Positions 37,874 through 48,076 of a stretch of 64,000 nucleotides of DNA are shown piece by piece. The position numbers and the translations under genes are program-made. Below the pieces are notes generated by a model. The model was not told where the DNA came from. It saw nothing but the letters and a program-made list of their open reading frames with translations, and made no database searches. Source of the stretch: Pantoea anthophila (GTDB lineage: Bacteria > Pseudomonadota > Gammaproteobacteria > Enterobacterales > Enterobacteriaceae); contig NZ_VHIZ01000056.1 in the NCBI RefSeq assembly GCF_006494375.1, forward strand, positions 203,685 to 267,684, written 5' to 3'. How positions within the stretch are numbered: position 1 is the stretch's first letter; each line of letters starts with the position of its first letter.

Positions 37874-38857
37874 ATGCATAAATTCACTAAAGCATTCGCG
37901 GCCATCGGCCTGGCAGCGGTTATGTCACAATCCGCTATCGCCGAGACCATGAAGCTGGGTTTTTTAGTCAAGCAACCAGAAGAACCCTGGTTCCAGACGG
38001 AGTGGAAATTTGCCGATAAAGCCGGCAAAGATCTCGGCTTCGACGTCATCAAAATTGCCGTCCCGGATGGTGAAAAAACCCTGAATGCTATCGACAGCCT
38101 TGCCGCAAACGGCGCGAAAGGCTTCGTTATCTGTACGCCCGATCCCAAGCTGGGCTCCGCCATCATGGCGAAAGCGCGGGGCTACGGCCTGAAAGTCATT
38201 GCCGTAGACGATCAGTTTGTGACCGCCAAAGGCAAACCGATGGATACCGTGCCGCTGGTGATGATGGCCGCCACCAAAATCGGCGAGCGTCAGGGGCAGG
38301 AGCTTTATAAAGAGATGCAGAAGCGCGGCTGGGATGTGAAAACCACCGGCGTGATGGCGATTACCGCCAACGAACTGGATACCGCACGCCGTCGTACCGG
38401 CGGATCGATGGACGCCATCAAAGCTGCGGGCTTCCCGGCCGCTCAGATCTATCAGGTTCCGACCAAATCCAACGACATCCCTGGCGCCTTTGACGCCGGT
38501 AACTCCCTGCTGGTGCAGCATCCTGAAGTCAAACACTGGCTGATTGTTGGCATGAACGACAACACCGTGCTGGGCGGCGTGCGCGCGACGGAAGGTCAGG
38601 GCTTTAAAGCGGCTGACGTCATCGGCATCGGTATTAACGGCGTGGATGCGGTCAGTGAACTGTCGAAAGACAAAGCGACCGGCTTCTACGGCTCGCTGCT
38701 GCCAAGCCCGGATATCCATGGTTATAAGAGCAGCCAGATGCTCTACAACTGGGTGAGCAAAGGCGAAGAGCCGGCGAAATTCACTGAGGTCACCGATGTG
38801 GTGCTGATCACCCGTGACAACTTCAAAACTGAACTGGCGAAAAAAGGACTGATGTAA
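37874..38857 (+). CDS. araF: L-arabinose-binding periplasmic protein
   Basis: The periplasmic receptor of the high-affinity arabinose importer. 327 residues with signal peptide ending SQSAIAE. The mature protein has MKLGFLVKQPEEPWFQTEWKFAD and GFVICTPDPKLGSAIMAKARGYGLKVIAVDD, closely like E. coli AraF. It is divergent from araB across a 365-base control region and is followed by araG after 99 bases. Confidence 0.97.
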   Translation: MHKFTKAFAAIGLAAVMSQSAIAETMKLGFLVKQPEEPWFQTEWKFADKAGKDLGFDVIKIAVPDGEKTLNAIDSLAANGAKGFVICTPDPKLGSAIMAKARGYGLKVIAVDDQFVTAKGKPMDTVPLVMMAATKIGERQGQELYKEMQKRGWDVKTTGVMAITANELDTARRRTGGSMDAIKAAGFPAAQIYQVPTKSNDIPGAFDAGNSLLVQHPEVKHWLIVGMNDNTVLGGVRATEGQGFKAADVIGIGINGVDAVSELSKDKATGFYGSLLPSPDIHGYKSSQMLYNWVSKGEEPAKFTEVTDVVLITRDNFKTELAKKGLM

Positions 38858-38956
38858 CCCTGAGCCTGCCAGGCGTTTCGCCGCCTGGCATCCTGCATAG
38901 CCTGCTTCACGTCGCCCGCCCGCACAGGCCGGCGACGTGCAAGAGTGAGGATAAAC

Positions 38957-40477
38957 ATGAACACTGATTCAGCTTTTCTGTCGTTTCATGGCATCAGTAA
39001 AACCTTTCCTGGCGTGAAAGCGCTGCAGGATATCTCCTTCGACTGCCGGGGCGGTGAAGTCCATGCGCTGATGGGCGAGAACGGCGCAGGCAAATCGACG
39101 CTGTTAAAAATACTCAGCGGCAGTTATCAGCCGAGCGGCGGTGAGATTCGGATCAAAGGCCAGCCGATGAACTTTCAGCGTACCACCGATGCGCTGGATG
39201 CGGGCGTGGCCATTATTTACCAGGAGCTCCATCTGGTGCCGGAAATGAGCGTGGCGGAGAACATCTATCTCGGTCAGATCCCGCACAAACATGGGCTGGT
39301 CAACCGCCGGCTGATGCGTTATGAAGCCGGCCTGCAACTGAAAAATCTCGGCATGGATATCGACCCTGATATGCCGCTGAAATATCTGTCGCTGGGACAG
39401 TGGCAGATGGTGGAGATTGCCAAAGCGCTGGCGCGCAACGCGCGCATTATCGCCTTTGATGAGCCGACCAGTTCACTGTCGGCGCGTGAAATCGACAACC
39501 TGTTCCGCGTCATCCGCCAGCTCCGCCAGGAGGGCCGGGTGGTGCTCTATGTGTCGCATCGCATGGAGGAAATTTTTGCCCTCAGCGACGCCATCACCGT
39601 CTTCAAAGATGGCCGGTATGTGCGCACCTTTACGGATATGGCCAATACCCATCACGACGATCTGGTGCAGGCGATGGTGGGCCGTAACCTCGGCGATATC
39701 TATGGCTATGCGCCACGGCCTGTGGGTGCGGTGCGGCTGGAGCTGGATCGTGTCGAAGCGAAGGGCGTGCGGACGCCGATTTCACTGAAAGTCCATGCCG
39801 GGGAAATTGTCGGGCTGTTTGGTCTGGTCGGCGCGGGACGCAGCGAACTGCTGAAAGGCTTGTTTGGCGGCACCCGTCTGCGCGGTGGTCAGGTGATTCT
39901 GGACGGCAAACCGCTGCCGCTGCGCGAGCCGATCGACGCCATCCGTGCGGGGATCATGCTCTGTCCGGAAGATCGCAAAGCCGAAGGCATCATCCCGGTG
40001 CACTCGGTGCGTGACAACATCAACATCAGCGCCCGTCGCCACAACCTGACCGCCGGATGCCTGATTAAAAATGGCTGGGAAAGCAAAAACGCCGACAGCC
40101 ATATCCGCTCACTCAACATTAAAACGCCCAGCGCCGATCAGCTGATCATGAACCTTTCCGGCGGCAACCAGCAGAAGGCGATCCTGGGGCGCTGGCTCTC
40201 GGAGGAGATGAAAGTGATCCTGCTCGATGAGCCGACGCGCGGTATCGATGTCGGCGCCAAGCATGAAATCTACAACCTGATTTATCAGCTGGCGAACCGG
40301 GGCATTGCGGTGCTGTTCGCCTCCAGTGACCTGCCGGAGGTGATGGGCCTGGCTGACCGGATTGTGGTGATGCGCGAAGGTGCTATCGCCGGTGAACTGC
40401 TGCACGACGACGCCACGGAGCAGCAGACGCTGAGCCTGGCCATGCCCAAAACCACTCAAGCGGCCGCCGTGGCCTGA
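38957..40477 (+). CDS. araG: L-arabinose ABC transporter ATP-binding protein
   Basis: A double-cassette ATPase of 506 residues that powers AraFGH. The first cassette has Walker [10 protein letters not shown], the signature [16 protein letters not shown] and Walker [13 protein letters not shown]. The second has the degenerate [23 protein letters not shown] and [14 protein letters not shown]. The ATG at 38957 follows a GAGGATAA site, and araH begins 12 bases after the stop. Confidence 0.97.
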   Translation: MNTDSAFLSFHGISKTFPGVKALQDISFDCRGGEVHALMGENGAGKSTLLKILSGSYQPSGGEIRIKGQPMNFQRTTDALDAGVAIIYQELHLVPEMSVAENIYLGQIPHKHGLVNRRLMRYEAGLQLKNLGMDIDPDMPLKYLSLGQWQMVEIAKALARNARIIAFDEPTSSLSAREIDNLFRVIRQLRQEGRVVLYVSHRMEEIFALSDAITVFKDGRYVRTFTDMANTHHDDLVQAMVGRNLGDIYGYAPRPVGAVRLELDRVEAKGVRTPISLKVHAGEIVGLFGLVGAGRSELLKGLFGGTRLRGGQVILDGKPLPLREPIDAIRAGIMLCPEDRKAEGIIPVHSVRDNINISARRHNLTAGCLIKNGWESKNADSHIRSLNIKTPSADQLIMNLSGGNQQKAILGRWLSEEMKVILLDEPTRGIDVGAKHEIYNLIYQLANRGIAVLFASSDLPEVMGLADRIVVMREGAIAGELLHDDATEQQTLSLAMPKTTQAAAVA

Positions 40478-40489
40478 CAGGAGATCATC

Positions 40490-41473
40490 ATGGCTTCATC
40501 CACGACCTCAAATACGCCGCAGCCTGCATCACGCGGCGGCCTGCAGTTAGGTCGCATCTGGGACAACTTCGGCATGCTGGTGGTATTTGCACTGCTGTTT
40601 ATTGTCTGTGCGATCTTTGTGCCGAACTTCGGTTCGTTTATCAATATGAAAGGCCTGGGCCTGGCGATGTCGATGTCGGGCATGGTCGCCTGCGGCATGC
40701 TCTTCTGCCTGGCTTCCGGCGATTTTGATCTCTCGGTCGCCTCGGTGATCGCCTGCGCAGGTGTGGTTACCGCGGTGGTGATCAACATGACCGAAAGCCT
40801 GTGGATTGGCGTTGCCGCTGGTCTGGTGCTCGGCATGATCACCGGCTTTATCAACGGTTTTGTGATTGCCCGTCTTAAAATCAATGCGCTGATCACCACG
40901 CTGGCCACCATGCAGATCGTGCGCGGTCTGGCCTACATCTTCTCTGACGGCAAGGCGGTCGGCATTGAAGATGAGCGCTTCTTTGAACTGGGCTTTGCGA
41001 ACTGGTTTGGCGTGCCGGCCCCGATCTGGCTGACCCTGGCCACGATGCTGATCTTCGGCTTCCTGCTCAACAAAACCACCTTTGGTCGCAACACCCTGGC
41101 GATCGGTGGCAATGAAGAGGCGGCGCGGCTGGCGGGTGTGCCGGTAGTGCGGACCCGCATCATCATCTTTGTTCTCTCCGGCCTGGTGTCGGCGGCGGCG
41201 GGCATCATCCTGGCATCGCGTATGACCAGCGGCCAGCCCATGACCTCCATCGGCTATGAGCTGGTGGTGATCTCCGCCTGTGTTCTGGGTGGCGTATCGC
41301 TGAAGGGCGGCATCGGTAAAATCTCCTACGTGGTGGCGGGCGTCCTGATCCTCGGCACCGTTGAGAATGCGATGAATTTACTGAATATCTCGCCATTCTC
41401 ACAGTATGTGGTGCGCGGTCTGATACTGTTAGCTGCGGTGATATTCGACCGTTACAAACAGAAAAAAGCCTGA
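40490..41473 (+). CDS. araH: L-arabinose ABC transporter permease
   Basis: The inner-membrane permease of the arabinose importer. 327 residues and about eight to ten hydrophobic segments. It has [18 protein letters not shown] and [22 protein letters not shown], typical of RbsC-family permeases, and matches E. coli AraH in length. Its ribosome-binding site GGAG lies between the araG stop and the ATG. araC follows 76 bases later on the same strand. Confidence 0.96.
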   Translation: MASSTTSNTPQPASRGGLQLGRIWDNFGMLVVFALLFIVCAIFVPNFGSFINMKGLGLAMSMSGMVACGMLFCLASGDFDLSVASVIACAGVVTAVVINMTESLWIGVAAGLVLGMITGFINGFVIARLKINALITTLATMQIVRGLAYIFSDGKAVGIEDERFFELGFANWFGVPAPIWLTLATMLIFGFLLNKTTFGRNTLAIGGNEEAARLAGVPVVRTRIIIFVLSGLVSAAAGIILASRMTSGQPMTSIGYELVVISACVLGGVSLKGGIGKISYVVAGVLILGTVENAMNLLNISPFSQYVVRGLILLAAVIFDRYKQKKA

Positions 41474-41549
41474 TTGCGCGAGCCGTTGGCCCGCAGACGC
41501 TGACATCTCTGCGGGCTATCTGAACAATAACAGACTGAGTGAGGACGCT

Positions 41550-42467
41550 ATGTATCACCGCGAATTACCGGCCGGGCAGCAAAACCCCCTGTTGCCCGGC
41601 TATTCATTCAATGCCTGGCTGGTGGCAGGGCTGACGCCCATCACCGCAGAAGGACCGCTCGACTTCTTTATCGATCGCCCGCACGGCATGAAAGGTTACA
41701 TTCTGAATCTCACCATTAAAGGAAAAGGGCGGGTGTTTGATGGCGAGCGGGCCTTTGACTGCGAGCCCGGCGAAATGCTGCTGTTTCAGCCTAAGACCGC
41801 CCACTATTATGGCCGCGCACCGGACAGCCCGCAGTGGTTCCATCGCTGGGTCTATTTCCGTCCTCGCGCCTACTGGCACGACTGGCTGCGCTGGCAGGAT
41901 GAGCAGGAGGGCGTCGGCCGCCTGCTGCTGCCGGAATCGCTGCGCGGTGAGTTCGACCGCCTGTTTGCCAGTATCGAACAGACACATAACTCCGGCCGCC
42001 GCTTTGCTGAAGAGCTGGCGATGAACCTGCTGGAACGGCTGCTGCTGCGTGCGGTAGAAGAAGATCCGCGCAGCCATCAGTTAATCCGCGATCCGCGCGT
42101 CATTGAAGCCTGCCAGTATGTCACCAACCATCTCGCCAGCGAGGTCAGGATAGAGGAGGTGGCGCGCCACGTCTGTCTGTCACCGTCGCGGCTGGCGCAC
42201 CTGTTCCGCGAGCAGATGGGCGTTAACCTGCTGCGCTGGCGTGAAGATCAGCGGGTCATCCGTGCAAAACTGCTGCTGCAGACCACCCAGGAGCCAATCG
42301 CTTCGGTTGGCCGTGAAGTGGGCTACGACGACCAGCTTTACTTCTCCCGGGTATTTCGCAAGCGGGTCGGCGTCAGTCCCAGCGATTTCCGCCGCCGCAA
42401 TCAGGATGCACACGACAGTCTGGCCGCCCAGACCGCCTGGCCGCTGGCCCGAAGTGCTATCTCTTAG
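41550..42467 (+). CDS. araC: Arabinose operon regulator AraC
   Basis: The arabinose-responsive activator/repressor. 305 residues. The N-terminal cupin domain has [32 protein letters not shown] and [17 protein letters not shown], the arabinose-binding and dimerisation part. The C-terminal domain has two helix-turn-helix motifs ([24 protein letters not shown] and [23 protein letters not shown]). Here it is the last gene after araFGH, whereas in E. coli it is divergent from araBAD. The adjacent araB/araF control region is its obvious target. Confidence 0.97.
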   Translation: MYHRELPAGQQNPLLPGYSFNAWLVAGLTPITAEGPLDFFIDRPHGMKGYILNLTIKGKGRVFDGERAFDCEPGEMLLFQPKTAHYYGRAPDSPQWFHRWVYFRPRAYWHDWLRWQDEQEGVGRLLLPESLRGEFDRLFASIEQTHNSGRRFAEELAMNLLERLLLRAVEEDPRSHQLIRDPRVIEACQYVTNHLASEVRIEEVARHVCLSPSRLAHLFREQMGVNLLRWREDQRVIRAKLLLQTTQEPIASVGREVGYDDQLYFSRVFRKRVGVSPSDFRRRNQDAHDSLAAQTAWPLARSAIS

Positions 42468-42546
42468 TTTTTTCGGGGAATTCCGCCTTGTTCTCACCTG
42501 GTTAATGGTCTTAAATCAATCAGGTTAGCGACAACGAGGAACCAAA

Positions 42547-43593
42547 ATGAGCGATAAATTACGTGTTGGTCTGATCGGCTACGGCTTTGCCAGTAAAACG
42601 TTTCACGCCCCGCTGATCGCGGGAACGCCGGACGTTGAGCTGGCCGCCATCTCCAGTAGCGACGCCAGCAAAGTCCACGCCGACTGGCCCGCCGTTCAGG
42701 TCGTGTCCGATCCTCAGGCGCTGCTGGACGACCCGACCTTGCAGTTAATTGTGATTCCTACCCCGAACGACACGCATTTTCCACTGGCGAAAGCGGCGCT
42801 GAATGCCGGTAAGCATGTCGTCGTCGATAAGCCCTTTACCGTGACGTTGTCACAGGCGCGTGAGCTGGATGCGCTGGCGAAAGCCAAAGGGCTGCTGCTC
42901 TCCGTGTTTCACAACCGCCGCTGGGACAGCGACTTTCTGACGCTGAAATCCCTGCTGGAGGCAGGCACGCTGGGCGAGGTGCGCTACTTCGAGTCACACT
43001 TTGACCGCTTCCGTCTTGAAGTGCGCAACCGCTGGCGCGAAATGAAAGGCGCAGGCAGCGGCATCTGGTATGACCTGGGACCACACCTGCTGGATCAGGC
43101 GCTGCAGCTGTTTGGTCCGCCGGTCGCCATCAACGTTGACCTGGCGGAGATGCGTCCGGGCGCGCAGACCACAGACTACTTCCACGCCACGCTGACCTAT
43201 CCGCAGCGTCGGGTGGTGTTACACGCCAGCATGCTGGTGGCAGCGGAATCCGCCCGCTATACCGTCCACGGCACGCAAGGCAGTTACATCAAATATGGTC
43301 TGGACCCGCAGGAAGATCGTCTGAAGTCGGGGAACTTCCCGCCACAGGAGGATTGGGGTTATGACATGCGCGATGGCACCCTGACGCTGGTTGAGGGCGA
43401 TGCTCTGACGGAAACCACCCAGCTGACTCAGCCGGGAAATTATCCGGCCTATTATGCGGGCATCCGGGATGCGATCGCCGGACGCGGAAACAATCCGGTC
43501 ACCGCGGAAGAGGCGATTCAGGTGATGGAGTTGATCGAACTGGGTCTGCAATCCGCCGAGAAGCGCCAGACGATGTCGCTGAAGCGCGTCTGA
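42547..43593 (+). CDS. ydgJ: Gfo/Idh/MocA-family oxidoreductase YdgJ
   Basis: An NAD(P)-dependent oxidoreductase of 348 residues. The N-terminal Rossmann fold has GLIGYGFASKTFHAPLI, followed by the VDKPF motif and the C-terminal family domain (GSGIWYDLGPHLLDQALQLFG). The substrate is unknown. It lies next to add, as in E. coli. It also lies just after araC, but the synteny shows it belongs to the core genome rather than to the ara cassette. Confidence 0.93.
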   Translation: MSDKLRVGLIGYGFASKTFHAPLIAGTPDVELAAISSSDASKVHADWPAVQVVSDPQALLDDPTLQLIVIPTPNDTHFPLAKAALNAGKHVVVDKPFTVTLSQARELDALAKAKGLLLSVFHNRRWDSDFLTLKSLLEAGTLGEVRYFESHFDRFRLEVRNRWREMKGAGSGIWYDLGPHLLDQALQLFGPPVAINVDLAEMRPGAQTTDYFHATLTYPQRRVVLHASMLVAAESARYTVHGTQGSYIKYGLDPQEDRLKSGNFPPQEDWGYDMRDGTLTLVEGDALTETTQLTQPGNYPAYYAGIRDAIAGRGNNPVTAEEAIQVMELIELGLQSAEKRQTMSLKRV

Positions 43594-43617
43594 TCCGCAG
43601 CGTGTGACGCAGCACTG

Positions 43618-43645
43618 AAAACGGGCCGGATTTCCGGCCCGTTTT
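43618..43645 (+). terminator. Rho-independent terminator after ydgJ
   Basis: The perfect stem AAACGGGCCGGA/TCCGGCCCGTTT has a two-base loop and is followed by further T residues. Confidence 0.88.
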
Positions 43646-43675
43646 GTTAGCGGGAGCAACTGTGAGATCAAGACA

Positions 43676-43787
43676 GCGCAGGGAACAGGGTCAGATCGGA
43701 AAGTCGCAAAAGCCGCCATCCCTGGCTCGCTCGGCCCGCGCCGTCCTGGCGCGGGACGCTTTCCTCCTCTGCCCCTGTTTCCTGCGC
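43676..43787. repeat. Structured repeat element 5 (cloverleaf-like fold)
   Basis: The outer arms GCGCAGGGAACAGGG (43676-43690) and CCCTGTTTCCTGCGC (43773-43787) pair with one mismatch. GGAAAG (43698-43703) pairs with CTTTCC (43759-43764). Two inner hairpins follow: GCC/GGC (43715-43726) and CCCGCGCC/GGCGCGGG (43735-43755). The architecture is the same as element 2, about 10 kb away. Confidence 0.7.
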
Positions 43788-43839
43788 GTTAAGCCTGTGC
43801 GTGTTTGTCATATTTTCCGGGAGTGGAGGGATGGCAGCA

Positions 43840-43871
43840 AAATAACGGGCCGGATTACCGGCCGGTTATTT
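43840..43871 (-). terminator. Rho-independent terminator after add
   Basis: AAATAAC-x-GGCCGG and CCGGCC-x-GTTATTT form a long stem with a four-base loop. It reads as a terminator on the minus strand and possibly in both directions. Confidence 0.82.
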
Positions 43872-43887
43872 ATGGCTTACAGGCAGA

Positions 43888-44883
43888 TTACTGCACGCGG
43901 GCGCGGATAGCCGCTTTCTCTGCTTCGCTGAGGAACGCAATCGTCAGACCGTTTTCCTGCGCCTGACGGATCTGTGCGGTGCTCAGTCCCGCTGCCGGGG
44001 CGGCATGATAATACTCGTGGGCGAGTTCAATCCCCTGAACCGCCGGGTCATCGGTGTTGATGGTCGCCAGAATGCCATGCTCCAGGAAGGTTTTCAGCGG
44101 ATGCTGTGCCAGTGACGACACGGTGCTGGTCTGAATGTTGGAGGTCAGGCAGGATTCAATGCCGATATGATGCTCCGCGAGGAAATCCATCAGCGCGCGA
44201 TCTTCAATGGCTTTCACGCCGTGGCCGATACGCTCCGCGCCCAGCTCCCGAATCGCCTGCCAGATGCTCTCCGGGCCGGCCGCTTCACCGGCATGCACCG
44301 TGACGCGGAAACCGGCGTCGCGCGCCTGATTAAAGTGGCTCAGAAACTCACTGCCCGGAAAGCCCAGCTCATCACCCGCCAGATCGACCGCCGTGATGTG
44401 ATCGCGATGGGCCAGCAGACCATCCAGTTCACTCAGGCAGGCCTCTTCGCCAAAGGTGCGGCTCATGATGCCAATCAGGCGCACATCAACATCATGCTGC
44501 TGACGGCCGGCACGCACGCCGTCGATCACCGCTTCAACCACGCCGGCAATCGGCAGATTGTGGGTCATCGCCATATAGCCTGGCGAGAAGCGCAGTTCGG
44601 CATAATGAATGCCCGCACGGGCTGCATCTTCCACATTTTCCTGCGCAATCCGGCGGCAGGCGTCCAGGTCGCCCAGCACTTTCACGCCCCAGTCGAGCTT
44701 TTGCAGAAAGCTCACCAGATCGGGTTCATTCTCGCCAACCTGCACATGCGGGCGCAGGGTCTCCAGCGTTGAGGCGGGCAGGGCAAGGTTAAACTGGCGG
44801 CCTAAATCGAGAATGGTTTGTGCACGAATGTTGCCATCAAGGTGGCGATGAATGTCAGTCAGAGGAATTTTAGAATCGATCAT
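43888..44883 (-). CDS. add: Adenosine deaminase
   Basis: Add hydrolyses adenosine and deoxyadenosine to inosine forms in purine salvage. 331 residues. Zinc ligands are in the [11 protein letters not shown] motif, [10 protein letters not shown] and the Asp of INTDDPAV. The catalytic Glu is in HAGE. Other conserved blocks are GVKAIED and [11 protein letters not shown]. It is convergent with ydgJ as in E. coli, and a hairpin terminator separates the two. Confidence 0.97.
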   Translation of the reverse strand: MIDSKIPLTDIHRHLDGNIRAQTILDLGRQFNLALPASTLETLRPHVQVGENEPDLVSFLQKLDWGVKVLGDLDACRRIAQENVEDAARAGIHYAELRFSPGYMAMTHNLPIAGVVEAVIDGVRAGRQQHDVDVRLIGIMSRTFGEEACLSELDGLLAHRDHITAVDLAGDELGFPGSEFLSHFNQARDAGFRVTVHAGEAAGPESIWQAIRELGAERIGHGVKAIEDRALMDFLAEHHIGIESCLTSNIQTSTVSSLAQHPLKTFLEHGILATINTDDPAVQGIELAHEYYHAAPAAGLSTAQIRQAQENGLTIAFLSEAEKAAIRARVQ

Positions 44884-45028
44884 GGCGCACTCGCTGAGTT
44901 GTCGGTGAAGTGCAGAGCATTATAAAAATATCTTGCGCAACCACGCCAGTTATTTGCGCAACAGCGGTGCCGGATGCTGCTTAATTACGCACTACCGGTT
45001 TTAAACGAGGGGGCCTGGGCCTTCAGGC

Positions 45029-45057
45029 ATAAAAAAGGCGACCCGAAGGTCGCCTGA
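45029..45057 (-). terminator. Rho-independent terminator after ydgA
   Basis: The stem AGGCGACC/GGTCGCCT with a four-base loop is followed by six T residues on the minus strand. Confidence 0.9.
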
Positions 45058-45072
45058 GAGGGGCTCAGAAAA

Positions 45073-46572
45073 TTACTGTGGCATCCCTTCGCTGGTTGGC
45101 ATGCCCAGCATATAGCGGGACAGGAACTGTTCCAGCGTCATCTTATCGCCGTTCATGTTCACCTGGCCGTTAGCGTACTGCAGGCTGGTCACGATATTGT
45201 TATCCTGCTGCTGAGTAAGACGGAACATCTGCCCCATGGCTGCCAGACCTTTCACCTGCTGATCGGCCAGCTTCTGTGCGTCATCCGCCTGATAACCTTC
45301 GGCCAGACCCACTTTATGCATGGTTTCGGTCGCCATTGGCATATTGATGGTCAGCTTGCTGTCCAGGGTTTTCAGCACCCGATCCACCATCGCGCTGAGA
45401 CTCTGCGCTTCGCCGGTCACAGTCGACGGATCGTTGAAATTCGCCGTCAGGTTAAAGGTGCTCTCGCCTTTATCATTTTTCCAGCTCAATGGCGCGATGC
45501 TGACAGAGGGCGAGCCCTTCAGCAGCAGGGGCAGATTGCTCATCAGAATCTGATGGACGCCCGCCTGATAACGCATCGGGTCCTCGGTAATCCCCGGCTG
45601 ATTCAGCAACGTCTGCATCTGCGCATTGTAACGATCGGAGAAGGCTTTCACCGCCTGCGCATCAAACTGTGACAGCTTCATCTTCAGCGCCGCCTGACCA
45701 AAGTCCTGCTTCTGGAGCTGCACGCTTTCCACTTTATAATCGATATTGCCGCCAATCTTGCCGTTGCTGTTATCGAAAGAGGAGCTGCCTTTCATTTTGT
45801 GAAGCGTCAGAGCGTCCTGACCGTTGATGCTGGCATTGACCTTCTCAATATCCACCGCCTGGTCACCGATCCGCACGCCTTCCGGGCTGAGGTGCGTATT
45901 CCCGCTCAGTTTCAGTCCATTGACGATAAACAGAACCGGCTGGCCCATCTCATTTTTAGTGGTCAGTGCCAGGCTATCGACGTCACTGTCCAGCGAGACT
46001 TTATCGCCTTTATTGTCCGCACTGACATTAAAGGTTCCGCCATTGGTCGCCAGACGCTCACCGGTTTGTGCATTCTGATAATCCACGGGCAGTATGCGCA
46101 GCGCCGTATCGGTAGCACCGCTGTAGCCAATGCGGGTATCTGCATTAATCAGCGACTTATTGCCGGTCAGCTCAAACAGCTTCTTCACCGCATCGGTGTT
46201 AGCCAGTTCGGTATGAACCGACGCCATGCTCGGGATCAGATTGAAGTGCTTAAGCTGAGCGAACGGGAAGGGGCCATGGTCGATGGTTTCATTCAGGATA
46301 ACGCTCTGACCCGGCTTCAGCAGGGGATTATCTTCCGTCTGCGAGTCAGCCTGCACCACCAGGTTTACTTTACTGCTGAACACGCCGCGCTGGTAATCCT
46401 GATAGCTGATCTTCAGTCGGCTGTTTGGGGCATAAGCATTCAGCTGAGCATTGGCATTCTGTACCAGCTCATCCCTGTGACTTTCGATTTGCTTGCCGGT
46501 GAACCATGCCGCGCCTGTCCAGATCACGCCCAGTGCGATGATGACACCTACGGCAACATTGGTCTTTTTCAT
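45073..46572 (-). CDS. ydgA: YdgA-family (DUF945) membrane-anchored protein
   Basis: A 499-residue protein with one N-terminal membrane segment (VAVGVIIALGVIWTGAAWF) and a long periplasmic domain. It contains SYQDYQRGVFSSKVNLVV and ETIDHGPFPFAQLKHFNLIPSMA, the DUF945 hallmarks. Length and location between add and manA match E. coli ydgA. The biochemical function is unknown. Confidence 0.93.
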   Translation of the reverse strand: MKKTNVAVGVIIALGVIWTGAAWFTGKQIESHRDELVQNANAQLNAYAPNSRLKISYQDYQRGVFSSKVNLVVQADSQTEDNPLLKPGQSVILNETIDHGPFPFAQLKHFNLIPSMASVHTELANTDAVKKLFELTGNKSLINADTRIGYSGATDTALRILPVDYQNAQTGERLATNGGTFNVSADNKGDKVSLDSDVDSLALTTKNEMGQPVLFIVNGLKLSGNTHLSPEGVRIGDQAVDIEKVNASINGQDALTLHKMKGSSSFDNSNGKIGGNIDYKVESVQLQKQDFGQAALKMKLSQFDAQAVKAFSDRYNAQMQTLLNQPGITEDPMRYQAGVHQILMSNLPLLLKGSPSVSIAPLSWKNDKGESTFNLTANFNDPSTVTGEAQSLSAMVDRVLKTLDSKLTINMPMATETMHKVGLAEGYQADDAQKLADQQVKGLAAMGQMFRLTQQQDNNIVTSLQYANGQVNMNGDKMTLEQFLSRYMLGMPTSEGMPQ

Positions 46573-46628
46573 TGCTGATTCGTCCTTATCCTTGAGTCCG
46601 CTTATGCCGCAGGTTAACCCCGACGACC

Positions 46629-46654
46629 GAAGAAAAACGCCCGCAGGCGTTTAG
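46629..46654 (-). terminator. Rho-independent terminator after manA
   Basis: The stem AAACGCC/GGCGTTT with a four-base loop is followed by a T-rich tail on the minus strand, in the gap between manA and ydgA. Confidence 0.75.
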
Positions 46655-46703
46655 CGCTAATAGATTGAAATAATAGCAGTTAACCGCGATGCCGTCAGCC
46701 GCT

Positions 46704-47879
46704 TCACCCTAACTCGTTAAATACCCGTGCCAGCCGGCCTGTCCCGGCGACCGTAACCGGCGATTCGCTGGCCGCAATAAAGCATGATTCGCCCGGCTTC
46801 AGGGTCAGCTGCTGCGCCTCGCTGGCGATCACGGCCTGACCTTCAATACAGAACAGCACCGCGGCGCTCTGCTGCGCCAGCGGCTGCGGTTCTGCATTCA
46901 GGGTATGAATGGCAAAGGCAAAATCTTCCACCGGGATTGGGAAGCACAGCGCGTTACCCTGCTGGACCGGCTGGGTCAGTAGCGCGCTGGCAGGCTTCTC
47001 CTCAAATTTCAGGTTCGCCATCAGCTCAGCAATATCGATATATTTCGGGGTCAACCCGGCGCGTAAAACGTTATCCGAGTTCGCCATCACCTCCAGCGCC
47101 ACGCCGTTAAGATAGGCATGCGGAGTTTCGGCATAGAGGAACATCGCTTCGCCCGGCTGCAGGGTAATCACATTCAGCAGCAGCGGGGAAAACAGTCCGC
47201 TGTCGTCCGGGTATTCCGCCGCGATAACGCGGATGGTCTGCCAGGGCTCACCCTGTTGAGCGTCAAGTGCGGATTTCAGCACGCCCAGCGCCAGCGATTT
47301 GGCGTCCCCCTCCAGAGAGAGCAGCGTCCGGAAGAGGGTGGCCAGCGTCTCCCTGTCGGGATGCTGCAGGAAGTGGGCAATCTGCGGATGTGCGCCCGCC
47401 ACAGGCTCCAGCAGGGAAACCATCTCCGTCATGGGACGAAAACCGTTCATCGCCTGAAACGGGGTCAGCGCATAGACCAGCTCCGGCTTATGGTTAGCAT
47501 CTTTGTAATTGCGCTCGGCGGCCGTCAGTGGAATACCCGCCGCGTTCTCACGGGCAAAGCCCGCTTCCGCGGCGTGTTTGCTGGGATGAACCTGAATGGA
47601 GAGCGGCTGGTCGGCGCACAGCATTTTGAACAGGAAGGGTAACTCACCAAAACGCTGTGCCACCGCCTCGCCCAGCATGGCGTCAGGCGCAGCATCAATC
47701 ACGTCGCGCAGCGAACGTTCGCGGCCCTGATCCATAACGGCAGAGGGACTTTTCGGGTGTGCACCCATCCAGAGTTCCGCCATCGGCAGACCCTCCGGAT
47801 TCGCGATACCGTAGAGCGCCGTCAGCGCAGTTTTACTGCCCCACGCATAATTCTGCAGCGAGTTGTTCATTTTTTGCAT
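46704..47879 (-). CDS. manA: Mannose-6-phosphate isomerase
   Basis: ManA interconverts mannose 6-phosphate and fructose 6-phosphate, linking mannose use to capsule and nucleotide-sugar synthesis. It is a type I zinc enzyme of 391 residues. Zinc ligands are in PLSIQVHPSKH, NHKPEL and ETPHAYL, and the RAGLTPKYID motif carries the catalytic arginine. It is divergent from fumC. In E. coli fumA lies between the two; here it does not. Confidence 0.97.
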   Translation of the reverse strand: MQKMNNSLQNYAWGSKTALTALYGIANPEGLPMAELWMGAHPKSPSAVMDQGRERSLRDVIDAAPDAMLGEAVAQRFGELPFLFKMLCADQPLSIQVHPSKHAAEAGFARENAAGIPLTAAERNYKDANHKPELVYALTPFQAMNGFRPMTEMVSLLEPVAGAHPQIAHFLQHPDRETLATLFRTLLSLEGDAKSLALGVLKSALDAQQGEPWQTIRVIAAEYPDDSGLFSPLLLNVITLQPGEAMFLYAETPHAYLNGVALEVMANSDNVLRAGLTPKYIDIAELMANLKFEEKPASALLTQPVQQGNALCFPIPVEDFAFAIHTLNAEPQPLAQQSAAVLFCIEGQAVIASEAQQLTLKPGESCFIAASESPVTVAGTGRLARVFNELG

Positions 47880-48076
47880 CGTTTAACTCTTTCTCACGGA
47901 GAATAATTGCCGGTATTAAAGCAGAAACTGGCAGTGAAAATACATATCCAGCGCAAAAGGACGCTAAGCTCTGATAATGTTAAATTATTGTGTATTACTA
48001 TCCTGAACGCCCTGGTGCCAGACGCGAAGCGCGGCCGGGCGGTCATTTTTAAAACCAAAGCTAAGGAGACGTATTC

